From an uncultured Clostridia bacterium (GTDB taxonomy: Bacteria; Bacillota; Clostridia; Oscillospirales; Ruminococcaceae), in the NCBI GenBank assembly GCA_947625125.1, contig CANQNF010000002.1, positions 88,824 through 152,823 on the forward strand: a stretch of DNA of 64,000 nucleotides. Direction: 5' to 3'. Below are positions 24,165 to 32,570 of the stretch, piece after piece. Position 1 is the stretch's first letter, and every line of letters begins with the position of its first letter. The position numbers were made by a program, and so were the translations under genes. The notes beneath the pieces are model-generated. The model was not told the origin of the DNA. It saw only the letters and a list, made by a program, of their open reading frames with translations, and did not search any database.

Positions 24165-25385
24165 ATGGCAGAATTAAAGAAATTTTCGGTTGACGATCTT
24201 TCCGTCAAGGGCAAGAAAGTCCTCGTAAGAGTCGACTTCAACGTTCCCCTCAAGGACGGCGTCATCACCAACGACAACCGCATCACCGCGGCTCTTCCGA
24301 CGATCAACAAGCTCGTCTCCGAGGGCGCAAAGGTAGTTTTGTGCTCTCACCTCGGCAAGCCCAAGAACGGCCCCGAGGACAAGTTCTCCCTCGCTCCCGC
24401 AGCCGAGAGACTTGCACAGCTCGTAAACACCAACGTCATCTTCGCCAAGGATGACACGATCGTCGGCGAGAACGCCAAGAAAGCCGTCGCCAACATGAAA
24501 GACGGCGAGATTGTCGTTTTGGAGAATACGAGATTCAGAGGCAACGACGAGACCAAGAACGGCGAGGAGTTCTCCAAGGAGCTTGCCGCTTTGGTCGACA
24601 ATGAAGTTTTCGTCATGGACGCTTTCGGCTCAGCTCACCGCGCCCACGCCTCCACCGTCGGCGTCACCAAGTTCGTCAAGGAGACTGCCGTAGGTTATCT
24701 CATGCAGAAAGAGATCAGATACCTCGGCAATGCCGTAGAGAACCCTGTCAGACCGTTTGTCGCCATCTTAGGCGGCGCCAAGGTTGCAGACAAACTCAAC
24801 GTCATCTCCAACCTGCTTGAAAAGTGCGACACGCTTATCATCGGCGGCGGCATGGCCTACACATTCTTAAAGGCCAAGGGCTGCGAGATCGGCCGGTCGC
24901 TCGTCGACGACGAGAAGCTCGACTATTGCAAGGAGATGCTCGCCAAGGCCGAAAAGCTCGGCAAGAAGATACTCCTCCCTGTCGACACTGTTGTCGCAAA
25001 ATCTTTCCCCGACCCGATCGACGGACCTATTGAGGTCTCCACCGTTGCCGCCGACGCCATTCCCGCCGACATGATGGGCCTTGACATCGGTGCAAAGACC
25101 GTTGACATCTTCGCCAAGGAAATCGCGACCGCCAAGACCGTCGTCTGGAACGGTCCTATGGGCGTGTTTGAGAATCCCGTCCTCGCCAAGGGCACTTTGG
25201 CCGTTGCTCAGGCTCTTGCAGACGCCGACGCTACCACCGTTATCGGCGGCGGAGATTCCGCGGCTGCCGTCATCAACTTAGGCTTCGCCGACAAGATGAC
25301 CCACATCTCCACCGGCGGCGGCGCCTCCCTTGAGTATCTCGAGGGCAAGGGACTTCCCGGCGTAGACGCCATCGCTGACAAGTAA
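24165..25385 (+). CDS. pgk: Phosphoglycerate kinase
   Basis: It transfers phosphate from 1,3-bisphosphoglycerate to ADP, the first ATP-yielding step of glycolysis. The 406-residue protein has the family landmarks: [15 protein letters not shown] at the N-terminus, [11 protein letters not shown], the substrate-site segment [26 protein letters not shown], and the nucleotide site GGGDSAAAV with [14 protein letters not shown] at the end. Codon use is very even and rich in C-ending codons, as expected for a highly expressed gene. It heads the pgk-tpiA-gpmI cluster. Confidence 0.98.
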   Translation: MAELKKFSVDDLSVKGKKVLVRVDFNVPLKDGVITNDNRITAALPTINKLVSEGAKVVLCSHLGKPKNGPEDKFSLAPAAERLAQLVNTNVIFAKDDTIVGENAKKAVANMKDGEIVVLENTRFRGNDETKNGEEFSKELAALVDNEVFVMDAFGSAHRAHASTVGVTKFVKETAVGYLMQKEIRYLGNAVENPVRPFVAILGGAKVADKLNVISNLLEKCDTLIIGGGMAYTFLKAKGCEIGRSLVDDEKLDYCKEMLAKAEKLGKKILLPVDTVVAKSFPDPIDGPIEVSTVAADAIPADMMGLDIGAKTVDIFAKEIATAKTVVWNGPMGVFENPVLAKGTLAVAQALADADATTVIGGGDSAAAVINLGFADKMTHISTGGGASLEYLEGKGLPGVDAIADK

Positions 25386-25393
25386 ATTCATTC

Positions 25394-25424
25394 GGAGCAG
25401 ATAGGGCGGCGCTCTTTCTGCTCC
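25394..25424 (+). repeat. Intercistronic hairpin between pgk and tpiA
   Basis: GGAGCAGA (25394-25401) pairs perfectly with TCTGCTCC (25417-25424). No T-run follows, so it more likely protects or processes mRNA than terminates it. Confidence 0.55.
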
Positions 25425-25455
25425 TAAAATTTGAAAATTTTGTTAGGAGTTTATT

Positions 25456-26223
25456 ATGAACAAGAATCTTAGAAAGGCAATCATTGCCGGAAACTGGAAG
25501 ATGAATAAGACCCGTCCCGAGGCCAAGGAGCTTATCGAGGCCATCAAGCCGCTTGCCGCAAACGCAGGCTGCGAGGTCGTAGTATGCGTTCCGTTCACCA
25601 ACCTTGAGACCGCGGTTGAGGCCGTCAAGGGCACGAATATCCACGTCGGCGCACAGAACTGCCACTTTGAAAAATCGGGCGCGTTCACCGGCGAAATTTC
25701 GGCCGATATGCTCAAGGAGGTCGGCGTCGAGTATGTTGTTTTGGGACATTCCGAGCGCCGCCAATACTTCGGCGAGACCGACGAGACCGTAAACAAGCGC
25801 TTAAAGGCGGCTTTGGCGGCCGAACTCAAGCCGATAGTCTGCATAGGCGAGCTTCTTTGGGAGCGCGAGTGCGGCATTACCGAGGAAGTCTTGGGCAAAC
25901 AGTGCAAGCTCGATTTCTACGGCCTCACCGCCGATGAAATGAAAAAGTGCGTCATCGCCTACGAGCCCGTTTGGGCCATCGGCACCGGCAAGACCGCGAC
26001 TGCCGACCAGGCCGAGGAAGCCTGCGCATACATCCGCTCGGTCATCGCCAAGATGTTTGACAGCGCAACAGCAGACGCAGTCACTGTACAGTACGGCGGT
26101 TCGATGAACGCCAAAAACGCCGCAGAACTTCTTTCCAAGGTAAACGTCGACGGCGGTCTTATCGGCGGAGCGTCCCTCAAGGCTCCCGACTTTGGTGAGA
26201 TAATCAAGGCGGCATCCGTCTGA
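25456..26223 (+). CDS. tpiA: Triosephosphate isomerase
   Basis: It interconverts dihydroxyacetone phosphate and glyceraldehyde 3-phosphate. The 255-residue barrel has the catalytic lysine in AGNWKMN, the catalytic histidine in GHSERRQYF, the catalytic glutamate in AYEPVWAIGTG, and the phosphate-binding ends YGGSMN and GGLIGGASL. TTAGGAG lies before the ATG. It lies between pgk and gpmI, separated from each by a hairpin-containing gap. Confidence 0.98.
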   Translation: MNKNLRKAIIAGNWKMNKTRPEAKELIEAIKPLAANAGCEVVVCVPFTNLETAVEAVKGTNIHVGAQNCHFEKSGAFTGEISADMLKEVGVEYVVLGHSERRQYFGETDETVNKRLKAALAAELKPIVCIGELLWERECGITEEVLGKQCKLDFYGLTADEMKKCVIAYEPVWAIGTGKTATADQAEEACAYIRSVIAKMFDSATADAVTVQYGGSMNAKNAAELLSKVNVDGGLIGGASLKAPDFGEIIKAASV

Positions 26224-26316
26224 TGTAAAGCCATTTAACTTTACAGATTTTGCAGCATGATCATGCCGACAAGCCCCTATAATTCGGCATATCATGCATC
26301 CTGTAAAGCTTTTATA
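26223..26316 (+). repeat. Hairpins in the tpiA-gpmI gap
   Basis: Three structures follow one another. ATGTAAAG-N8-CTTTACA starts at 26223, a strong stem of GCATGAT-c-ATGCCGA (26255-26269) pairs with TCGGCAT-ATCATGC (26284-26297), and TGTAAAG-N8-CTTCACA starts at 26302. The outer two share motif and spacing with 1323-1346. None has a T-run. Confidence 0.55.
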
Positions 26317-26345
26317 CTTCACACGATATGAAAGGAAAAGTCACA

Positions 26346-27911
26346 ATGAAACCTTTACTTTTAGTTGTAATGGACGGCGTGGGCTTCTCCAAGACCGGGC
26401 TCGGCGACGCCGTCACGCTCGCCAACACTCCTGTTTTGGATAAGCTTTTAAAGGAGCGCCCGAATACCCGCCTCAAGGCTCACGGCAGCGCTGTAGGCCT
26501 GCCCACCGACGACGACATGGGCAACTCCGAAGTCGGACACAACGCCCTCGGCTGCGGTCAAATCTACTCCCAGGGCGCAAAGCTTGTCAACGAGTCCATC
26601 GAGAGCGGCAAGATGTTTGCCTCCGAAACATGGCTTAAACTCGTTGACAACTGCAAGGCCAACAGCTCTGCAATGCATTTTATCGGCCTTTTGTCGGACG
26701 GCAACGTCCACTCTAACATCAGCCATCTTAAGCAGATGATAATCAAGGCCAAGGAAATGGGCGTTAAAAAAGTCCGCTGCCATATTCTCCTTGACGGTCG
26801 CGACGTTCCCGCGACATCCGCTCTCACCTACGTCGACGACCTTGAAAATCTTCTTGCTTCATTAAACGACGGCAGCTTTGACGGAAAAATCGCTTCCGGC
26901 GGCGGAAGAATGAAAGTAACTATGGACAGATACCAGGCCGACTGGAACATGGTTAAGCTCGGCTGGGACACTCACGTTCACGGTATCGGCCGTCAGTTTG
27001 AAACCGCCAAAGACGCCATCGAGACCTACAGAAAAGAGCTCGACGTCATCGACCAGGATCTCCCGGCATTCGTCATCGCCAAAAACGGCGAGCCTGTCGG
27101 AAAGATCGCCGACGGCGACAGCGTCATCCTCTATAACTTCAGAGGCGACCGCGCCATCGAGCTTTCAATGGCTTTTGATCAGCCCGATTTCGACAAGTTC
27201 GACAGGGGAGTTATGCCGAAAGTCATCTACGCCGGCATGCTCCAGTACGACGGCGATTTAAAACTTCCCGAGAATTATCTTGTCGCGCCTCCCGAAATCA
27301 AAAACACCCTTTCTGAGCTTTTAGTCGCTCACGGTCTTAGGCAGTACGCGGTCTCCGAGACCCAGAAATACGGTCATGTCACCTATTTCTGGAACGGCAA
27401 TCGCTCCGGAAAATTCTCCGAAGAGCTTGAGACATATAAGGAGATACCCTCCGACAATGTCAGCTTCGACGAGCGCCCGTGGATGAAATCTGCCGAGATA
27501 ACCGACGACGTTATAGCAGCTCTTGAGAGCGGCAAGTACGACTTCATCCGCTGCAACTTCCCGAACGGCGACATGGTCGGCCACACGGGAAATCTCGACG
27601 CTACGATAACCGGCGTCGAGGCAGTCGACCTCGGACTTGCGAGGATACTCAAGGTCGCCGATACTGTCGGTGCAACGGTCCTTATAACCGCCGACCACGG
27701 CAACGCCGACGAGATGCTCGAAAAGAACAAAAAGGGAGTCATCCAGGTGAGGACTGCCCACTCCCTCAACCCCGTTCCGTTCATCATCTACGACAACGAC
27801 GTCGACTACAAAATCAAGCCCGGCAGCTACGGTCTTGCAAACGTCGCCCCCACCGTCGCCAAGATACTTGGTCTTGAGGCGCCGGATTGCTGGGAAGACA
27901 GCATGATCTGA
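26346..27911 (+). CDS. gpmI: 2,3-bisphosphoglycerate-independent phosphoglycerate mutase
   Basis: It converts 3-phosphoglycerate to 2-phosphoglycerate with two metal ions. The 521-residue protein begins PLLLVVMDGVG and has the phosphoserine site DDMGNSEVGHNALG with Ser61 as nucleophile, LSDGNVHSNISHL, RDVPATSALTY, YNFRGDRAIE, the metal ligands in NGDMVGHTG and ITADHGNADEM, and the ending ARTAHSLNPVPF-like (here RTAHSLNPVPF). I use the ATG of MKPLLL, which has AAAGGA upstream, rather than an ATG six codons earlier that contains that site. Confidence 0.97.
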   Translation: MKPLLLVVMDGVGFSKTGLGDAVTLANTPVLDKLLKERPNTRLKAHGSAVGLPTDDDMGNSEVGHNALGCGQIYSQGAKLVNESIESGKMFASETWLKLVDNCKANSSAMHFIGLLSDGNVHSNISHLKQMIIKAKEMGVKKVRCHILLDGRDVPATSALTYVDDLENLLASLNDGSFDGKIASGGGRMKVTMDRYQADWNMVKLGWDTHVHGIGRQFETAKDAIETYRKELDVIDQDLPAFVIAKNGEPVGKIADGDSVILYNFRGDRAIELSMAFDQPDFDKFDRGVMPKVIYAGMLQYDGDLKLPENYLVAPPEIKNTLSELLVAHGLRQYAVSETQKYGHVTYFWNGNRSGKFSEELETYKEIPSDNVSFDERPWMKSAEITDDVIAALESGKYDFIRCNFPNGDMVGHTGNLDATITGVEAVDLGLARILKVADTVGATVLITADHGNADEMLEKNKKGVIQVRTAHSLNPVPFIIYDNDVDYKIKPGSYGLANVAPTVAKILGLEAPDCWEDSMI

Positions 27912-27921
27912 TAAAAAAATT

Positions 27922-27958
27922 CCGCCGGGGACTTTAAAGCCTCCGGCGGTTTTGTATT
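27922..27958. terminator. Bidirectional terminator between gpmI and htrA
   Basis: CCGCCGG (27922-27928) pairs with CCGGCGG (27943-27949), with TTTTGTATTTT after it and AAAAAAA before it, so it serves both converging genes. Confidence 0.85.
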
Positions 27959-27972
27959 TTGATTTTTTGTCA

Positions 27973-29256
27973 TCACATCGGCGAACCCGAACCGAATCCC
28001 GGCCACATGTAGTAGGGGTATTCGTCCTGCTCATCCTCGGTCTCGTCGTCATCCGGTTCCGAAAGCGCGGACTGCTTTCTTACCTTGACGGTCACTTCAA
28101 GCTCCAGCGTTTCTCCCTGACGTGTGACGGTCAGCGTAAGCTTGTCGCCGTCCTTGCATTTCAGGACTTTTGAGGTCAGGTCGCTGTTTTCCTCAATTTT
28201 TTCGCCGTTTACAGCCGTGATAATATCGTCGGCCTTAAGTCCGGCTTTTTCGGCAGGGGAGTCCTCCTCTACGCTCTGGACTACCACGCCCGAGAGCCCG
28301 AAGCGCTGATACTCGCTGCCGAGGGTCGATATAGTCACGCCTATATAGGGCTTTTCGACTGTCCCGTCGGTGATTATCCCGGTGATTATATCCTTGACGC
28401 TGTCTATCGGGATTGCGAAGCCGATGTTATCAATTGACGCTTCGCCCATCGAGCTGCTTGAAAGCTTAGCGTTTGTAACTCCCACGACCTCGCCGTACAT
28501 ATTAAACAGCGGTCCTCCGGAGTTTCCGGCATTGATGGCGCAGTCTGTCTGGATAAGATTCATAGATTTGCCCTCGATGGTAACGCTTCTGTCAAGAGCG
28601 CTGATAATTCCGCTTGTTAAAGAAAACGTCAGCTCTCCCAAGGGGTTGCCTATTGCACAGACGTAATCGCCGACCACGGATTCCTCCGAGCTTCCGAGCA
28701 CCACCGGCGTAAGTCCGTCGGCGTCGATTTTTATGACGGCGATGTCGTTCTCTTCATCATATCCGACGATTTTTGCAGGATAGCTCTTGCCGTCGTATGT
28801 CGTGACCTCGACCGAGTTTGCGCTGTCGATGACGTGGAAGTTGGTGACGATATAGCCGTCATCGGTGAGTATGAATCCCGAGCCGGAGGCAGGAGAAGTC
28901 GTGCGGTAGCCGAAGAAATTAGTGTTCACGGTTGTCGTGATACCGACGGTCGAGCCTACGTTTTTGGCATATACTTCGGCCGGGGTAAGCTCTTTTCCGC
29001 CGTCAACATAAGAAACGTTCAGTGCGGGAGCCTCTCTCGTGCTCTCAAACACCGTCGCCAGACCACCATCGCTGATTTTAGCGGCTTTGGTCAGGGCGAA
29101 CGTCCCGCCTGCGCCGATAGCTCCTCCTAAAAGCGAGCAGCAAAGCGCGAGGGCCACGAATTTCCCGGCGCCCGATTTTTTGGGCTTAGAGGGCTCATAT
29201 CCCTGCTGATAGGGGTTGTTTCCGCAATTTTGGTAATTCTGATAATTTTCGTACAT
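27973..29256 (-). CDS. htrA: HtrA/DegP-like membrane serine protease
   Basis: This envelope quality-control protease is anchored by one membrane helix (FVALALCCSLLGGAIGAGG, about residues 32-50) after a Tyr/Asn/Gln-rich cytosolic tail. The trypsin-like domain has the catalytic triad His (TNFHVID), Asp (ENDIAVI) and Ser (GNSGGPLF). One PDZ domain follows (VVVQSVEEDSPAEKAG, ADDIITAVNG) and the tail is acidic. The 427-residue length is normal. I start it at the ATG of MYENYQ, eight bases after AAAGGAG; the upstream in-frame codon is GTG inside that spacer. It is transcribed alone. Confidence 0.93.
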   Translation of the reverse strand: MYENYQNYQNCGNNPYQQGYEPSKPKKSGAGKFVALALCCSLLGGAIGAGGTFALTKAAKISDGGLATVFESTREAPALNVSYVDGGKELTPAEVYAKNVGSTVGITTTVNTNFFGYRTTSPASGSGFILTDDGYIVTNFHVIDSANSVEVTTYDGKSYPAKIVGYDEENDIAVIKIDADGLTPVVLGSSEESVVGDYVCAIGNPLGELTFSLTSGIISALDRSVTIEGKSMNLIQTDCAINAGNSGGPLFNMYGEVVGVTNAKLSSSSMGEASIDNIGFAIPIDSVKDIITGIITDGTVEKPYIGVTISTLGSEYQRFGLSGVVVQSVEEDSPAEKAGLKADDIITAVNGEKIEENSDLTSKVLKCKDGDKLTLTVTRQGETLELEVTVKVRKQSALSEPDDDETEDEQDEYPYYMWPGFGSGSPM

Positions 29257-29327
29257 AATATACACTCCTTTATTCTTAAGCAGTTTCCCTGCTCTTGTTT
29301 ACATATATATTGTAACAGCAAAAAATT

Positions 29328-29402
29328 AAAACCGTTTTAAATAAATGTGAAAAATTCTGAAAAGTAAAAGACGGTTTTATGCAGTTATCTTTCTCAAAAC
29401 CG
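29328..29402 (+). promoter_or_regulatory. Candidate switching leader of the ECF S component
   Basis: Segment A AAAACCGT (29328-29335), segment B ACGGTTTT (29371-29378) and segment C AAAACCG (29396-29402) are arranged so that B can pair with A or with C but not both. No T-run follows, so any control would act on translation. No known riboswitch consensus was recognised. Confidence 0.35.
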
Positions 29403-29475
29403 CCATAAATTTTCTATCAGCTGCACGATATGTTATTTTCATCGATTCGGCTGCTTATTATCTGAGGTGAATTCT

Positions 29476-30042
29476 ATGAAACATAACATCAAAAATCTGA
29501 CATTATCCGCAATGTTTCTTGCCATCGGTCTTGTGCTCCCGTTTTTGACGGGACAGGTCCCCAAAATAGGAAGCATGCTTCTTCCTATGCACATTCCCAT
29601 ATTCTTATGCGGTCTGATTTGCGGCTGGCAGTACGGAGCCGCAGTCGGGCTTATAACCCCGATCCTGCGCTCATTTATCTTCGGCATGCCTCCTCTTTAC
29701 CCTAACGCCGTCGCGATGGCTATGGAGCTTCTGACCTACGGCCTCGTCATCGGCCTTATGTATTCAAGGTCCCGCTGGCAGTGCGTAATATCGCTTTATC
29801 GGTCGCTTCTTGTCGCGATGATAGCCGGCAGGGCAGTCTGGGGCGTGACGGAAATAATAATTCTCGGCATAGGCGGCGAAGCGTTTACATGGGAAGCCTT
29901 TATTGCGGGAGCGTTTTTAAACGCCATTCCCGGAATAATCATCCAGCTGATACTCATTCCGATGATAATGGTCGCCTTAAACCGCACCGGCCTTGTGAGG
30001 TTCAGGAAAAAGGAATCGCCCCGTGCAGAAACTGCAAAATAA
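29476..30042 (+). CDS. ECF transporter S component, substrate unknown
   Basis: The 188-residue protein has about five to six hydrophobic segments and the usual S-component opening KHNIKNLTLSAMFLAIGLVLPFL. Next come SMLLPMHIPIFLCGLICG and the Ala/Gly-rich AAVGLITPILRSFIFG, the layout of vitamin-specific S components of ECF importers. The close set PMHIPIFLCG with LLTYGLVIGLMY resembles members annotated only generically, so I give no substrate. TGAGGTGA lies six bases before the ATG. The gene ends at its own terminator, next to which an IS200-type element has inserted. Confidence 0.82.
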   Translation: MKHNIKNLTLSAMFLAIGLVLPFLTGQVPKIGSMLLPMHIPIFLCGLICGWQYGAAVGLITPILRSFIFGMPPLYPNAVAMAMELLTYGLVIGLMYSRSRWQCVISLYRSLLVAMIAGRAVWGVTEIIILGIGGEAFTWEAFIAGAFLNAIPGIIIQLILIPMIMVALNRTGLVRFRKKESPRAETAK

Positions 30043-30098
30043 AAAATAAAGCAGGAGGAATGGTAGCCCCTAATAAAACAACTTTTTAATTGTTTTCC

Positions 30099-30130
30099 GA
30101 ACCGATGTATCATTGCATCGGTTCATTTTT
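30099..30130 (+). terminator. Terminator of the ECF S component
   Basis: GAACCGATG (30099-30107) pairs with CATCGGTTC (30116-30124), followed by ATTTTT. The left hairpin of the IS element begins only eight bases later. Confidence 0.85.
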
Positions 30131-30198
30131 GTGTATCGAACCCCCCGGCTTGGCCGGGGGTTCAAAAGAGCTTACAGCTATAAGTCTTGCAAATAAAA

Positions 30199-30253
30199 CT
30201 CCTTTTGACTATACTAAGATTGCGGCTGCAACTGCAATAGAAGTCAAAAGGAG
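30199..30253 (+). promoter_or_regulatory. Stem-loop sequestering the transposase ribosome site
   Basis: CTCCTTTTGACT (30199-30210) pairs perfectly over 12 bases with AGTCAAAAGGAG (30242-30253), burying the AAAGGAGG before the transposase start. Occlusion of the ribosome site by a leader hairpin is known for IS200 and fits low transposase expression. Confidence 0.75.
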
Positions 30254-30264
30254 GCCATTACAAC

Positions 30265-30729
30265 GTGAATGACATACACAGTTTATCACATTCAAAGTGA
30301 AATTGCAAGTATCACATAGTATTTGCGCCAAAGTACCGTAGAAAGTTGTTTTACGGTACCAAAAGGTTGGAAATAGGACAGATGCTGAGGCAGCTATAAA
30401 ATTGGTATGGAGTAAATTTGTCAGAGGCAGAAGCATGTCCTGACCATATACATATCCTTGTGGAGATACCGCCAAAGCACGCGGTTTCTTCGTTCATGGG
30501 GTACCTGAAAGGAAAGAGCAGCATCATGATCTACAACAAGTGGGGAGATATGAAATATAAGTATCGGAATCATTCATTTTGGTGCAGAGAGTACTATGCG
30601 GATACGGTAGGCAGGAATGAAAAAGCGATAAAGGAGTACATAAAAAATCAGTTAGAGGAAGATTACACGATGGATCAGATCACGTTCAAAGAGTTTACTG
30701 ACCCGTTTACGGGTAGCAAGAATAAGTAG
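30265..30729 (+). pseudogene. tnpA: IS200-family transposase TnpA with two nonsense codons
   Basis: From GTG 30265 the frame reads a normal TnpA: an NCKYHIVFAPKYRRKL-type start, the HUH motif in CPDHIHILVEIPP, SSFMGYLKGKSS, and the catalytic tyrosine in IKEYIKNQLEED. It has two in-frame stops: TGA as codon 12 (after HSK, where relatives have Trp) and TAA as codon 47 (after MLRQL). The remaining frame is undisturbed, so decay is recent, by point mutation only. An intact downstream ORF beginning at codon 52 retains HUH and Tyr but lacks the N-terminal strand, so activity is unlikely. Confidence 0.85.
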
Positions 30730-30874
30730 GCAAAAAAGACAGCCGCTTAAGCGGCTGCCCGAGATAGTAATGCGATGTCAAACTTTCAGAGCCCCCTTAC
30801 GGGGGCGAGCCAGTAATAACCCCTTTTAGGGGTAATGCAAACCACCACTTCAGTGGTGGTTTTGATTTATGTAA

Positions 30875-31690
30875 TTATCTTTTCTTGAACGTCTTTCCCC
30901 GCCTACTCGCCCTATTCTTTAAAATCGTTGACTTATCCAAAATGTTGATCAGCGTTACAAACTCCTCTTTTGACAGCTTGTTATAATCAATATTTAAACC
31001 TGAAAGCCATAATTTTGCGCTTTTCTCTTCCTGACTGCCCTCAAAGCTAAGAGCCTCTTCAACGTTCGCCTGCATATTCGCCACGGTCGAATCAACATCA
31101 GCAGTAGTGGTATCGGACTTATGCGTTTCCCTTACATCTTTGAGAATCGCTTTCAAATCGTCGTAAATGATATGAGCAAAGTATTCGGTTTCGTCAATCT
31201 GCCCGACTTCCAATGAGCGAGTATAAACATCTTCGCCATCTGCCTGTTCAATTGCTTTCTTTCTTGCAACTTCAAGCATAGCGTTCACATCTTTTATCTG
31301 CATATCGACGATTCTGTCAACATAAATTTCGCTGTCAACAAGCAGCTGTCTGAAATTTTCATGACAAAGAATCTCACAAATTAGCCTGTTATTCAACTTG
31401 TCACTTTTCAAAACATCTATCGCCGTATCACTCAAATGCAGCTCGTCAAGAGTTGTGTTTGGGTGATTTTTTGTTTCTGTCAGACCGAGGAGGTAGTCAG
31501 TAGATACTCCATAAAACGCCGCAAGCGTGACGATTGCATACGGGCTGATGTCCTTGAAATCATCGGTTTCATATTTGCCGAGGGCAGATTTTGAAAGACC
31601 TGTTTGCTCTGCCAATTCTTCCAAAGTCAAGTGCTTCTGCATTACTCTTAAATCTTTTAATCTTTCGGGAATTGTAGGTTTTGCGTACAT
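30875..31690 (-). CDS. XRE-type helix-turn-helix regulator
   Basis: The 271-residue protein has an N-terminal Xre/Cro helix-turn-helix: RLKDLRVMQKHLTLEELA, then QTGLSKSALGKYE, then ISPYAIVTLAAFYGVSTDYLLGLT. A long helical C-terminal region of no recognised family follows, with a basic end (RASRRGKTFKKR). I start it at ATG 31690, which has GAGGTGA eight bases upstream. A palindrome overlapping its -35 box suggests autoregulation. It lies in the accessory region between a decayed IS element and a recombinase and is probably the regulator of a small mobile or addiction unit. Confidence 0.85.
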   Translation of the reverse strand: MYAKPTIPERLKDLRVMQKHLTLEELAEQTGLSKSALGKYETDDFKDISPYAIVTLAAFYGVSTDYLLGLTETKNHPNTTLDELHLSDTAIDVLKSDKLNNRLICEILCHENFRQLLVDSEIYVDRIVDMQIKDVNAMLEVARKKAIEQADGEDVYTRSLEVGQIDETEYFAHIIYDDLKAILKDVRETHKSDTTTADVDSTVANMQANVEEALSFEGSQEEKSAKLWLSGLNIDYNKLSKEEFVTLINILDKSTILKNRASRRGKTFKKR

Positions 31691-31705
31691 AATAATCACC
31701 TCAAT

Positions 31706-31738
31706 CCCAGTATAGCACAAAAATATGAATTTCCAAGA
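31706..31738 (-). promoter_or_regulatory. Promoter of the XRE regulator
   Basis: On the minus strand TTGGAA (plus-strand 31729-31746 region, inside the palindrome arm) precedes TATACT by 16 bases. The -35 box is covered by the operator palindrome described separately. Confidence 0.5.
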
Positions 31739-31749
31739 GCGTGGAAATT
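31728..31749. promoter_or_regulatory. Operator palindrome AATTTCCA-N6-TGGAAATT
   Basis: Perfect eight-base arms flank six bases. A second partial copy TCCAT-cctt-ATGGA lies at 31769-31782. The position over the -35 region of the XRE gene is typical of an autorepressor site. Confidence 0.65.
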
Positions 31750-31799
31750 TTCGATTTTCGAGCTAATTTCCATCCTTATGGACATACGGGAAAAGGGGC

Positions 31800-32270
31800 G
31801 ATTTTTCGTTATACTATATTTGTCAGTAGACGAGCACCTTGAAAATTGAATGACCGCGAGAAAGGGATATGCCCATCGGTGAAGTTTGCGACGAAAGTCT
31901 TAACGACAGAGCAAACCAAGGCGGGCGGCAACGTCAGTGTAGCGAAAACATGGCAGGAACGGCTTTCAGGGAAGCGGCAAAAACAGAGCAATCGCAAAAG
32001 GGCGAATTGTTTCACAATTTAATGCGGATAACTATATCAAACCGCGTGACGCTGTACGGTGAACTGTATTTGTTAAATAGTGTGACTTTTCACATAATAG
32101 CGAAAAATCACGTCAAACAGCGAAATCTACCATGCCAAGTTTGAACAGGTATACGCGTCAAGGAAACTGAAAAGATAATCAAAAACGGATAATTACGCCT
32201 GACAGATATACACGTTCTCATAAACGCGAACGTCGTACACGGTCAAGCGAATACAAAATTTGGAGGTAAA
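31800..32270 (+). other. Long non-coding leader of the recombinase unit
   Basis: About 470 bases between the XRE operator and the small gene at 32271 hold no supported gene. Features seen are a TATACT box near 31811, short hairpins such as TGTG-actttt-CACA near 32081 and ACGTTC-N10-GAACGT (32213-32234), and a purine-rich end with GGAGGTAAA. A 91-codon frame at 31869 has atypical composition and is probably spurious. The region could be a structured RNA or a recombination site. Confidence 0.4.
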
Positions 32271-32570
32271 ATGAACATTAGAAATGAAATTAAATCTTAT
32301 ATCGTCCGTGAGGGATTAACAATGTCGGAGGTTGTGGAAAAGTTGGTCGAAGAACACGGCTGGAATGAAAGCTGCTTTTGTTCCCGCGCGCACTTCGCAT
32401 CCGTGTCGAATTGGATGCTCGTGCTTGCGGACAAAAGCCCGCGTTCATCGCGCAGCGTCCCAAACTTTTCGGGTAAACTCCAACGAGGGAGTTTGAGATA
32501 TAGCGAAGCAAAGGAATTGGCAGACGTCCTCGGATATGAACTGGTATGGCAGAAAAGGGGCAAGCGATGA
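32271..32570 (+). CDS. Small HTH-like protein interrupted by an in-frame palindrome
   Basis: The 99-residue protein has two conserved-looking halves. The first is an N-terminal segment (VREGLTMSEVVEKLVEEHGW), and the second a C-terminal segment (FSGKLQRGSLRYSEAKELADVLGYELVWQKR) that resembles the recognition part of a phage-type helix-turn-helix. Between them, residues of about 35 to 61 (Cys-, Ser-, Arg-rich, unlike the rest) are encoded by a 65-bp palindrome. Relatives I remember lack this middle part, so it looks inserted. GGAGGT precedes the ATG. The stop overlaps the recombinase start (ATGA), so the two are coupled. Confidence 0.7.
   Translation: MNIRNEIKSYIVREGLTMSEVVEKLVEEHGWNESCFCSRAHFASVSNWMLVLADKSPRSSRSVPNFSGKLQRGSLRYSEAKELADVLGYELVWQKRGKR
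32374..32438. repeat. 65-bp palindrome inside a coding sequence
   Basis: GCTTTTGT-t-CCCGC-gc-GCAC-tt-CGCATCC (32374-32402) pairs with GGATGC-tc-GTGC-tt-GCGG-a-CAAAAGC (32413-32438) around a ten-base loop. It keeps the reading frame of the host gene open. It is followed by GCGC-rich bases to about 32458 that may be part of the insert. Confidence 0.75.

Larger units (their letters stand above)
30131..30868 (+). mobile_element. Decayed IS200-type insertion sequence
   Basis: The left end carries a strong hairpin (30138-30163, GAACCCCC against GGGGGTTC) and the right end a run of hairpins finishing with AAACCACCAC-ttca-GTGGTGGTTT (30839-30862). Subterminal hairpins rather than terminal inverted repeats, plus a single HUH transposase gene, are the hallmark of the IS200/IS605 family. 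The exact ends are uncertain by about ten bases. The accessory-protein gene tnpB is absent. Confidence 0.8.

Noticed and set aside
31869..32144. 91-codon frame in the leader of the recombinase unit
   Set aside because: Weak ribosome site, mixed composition, and no resemblance to known proteins.
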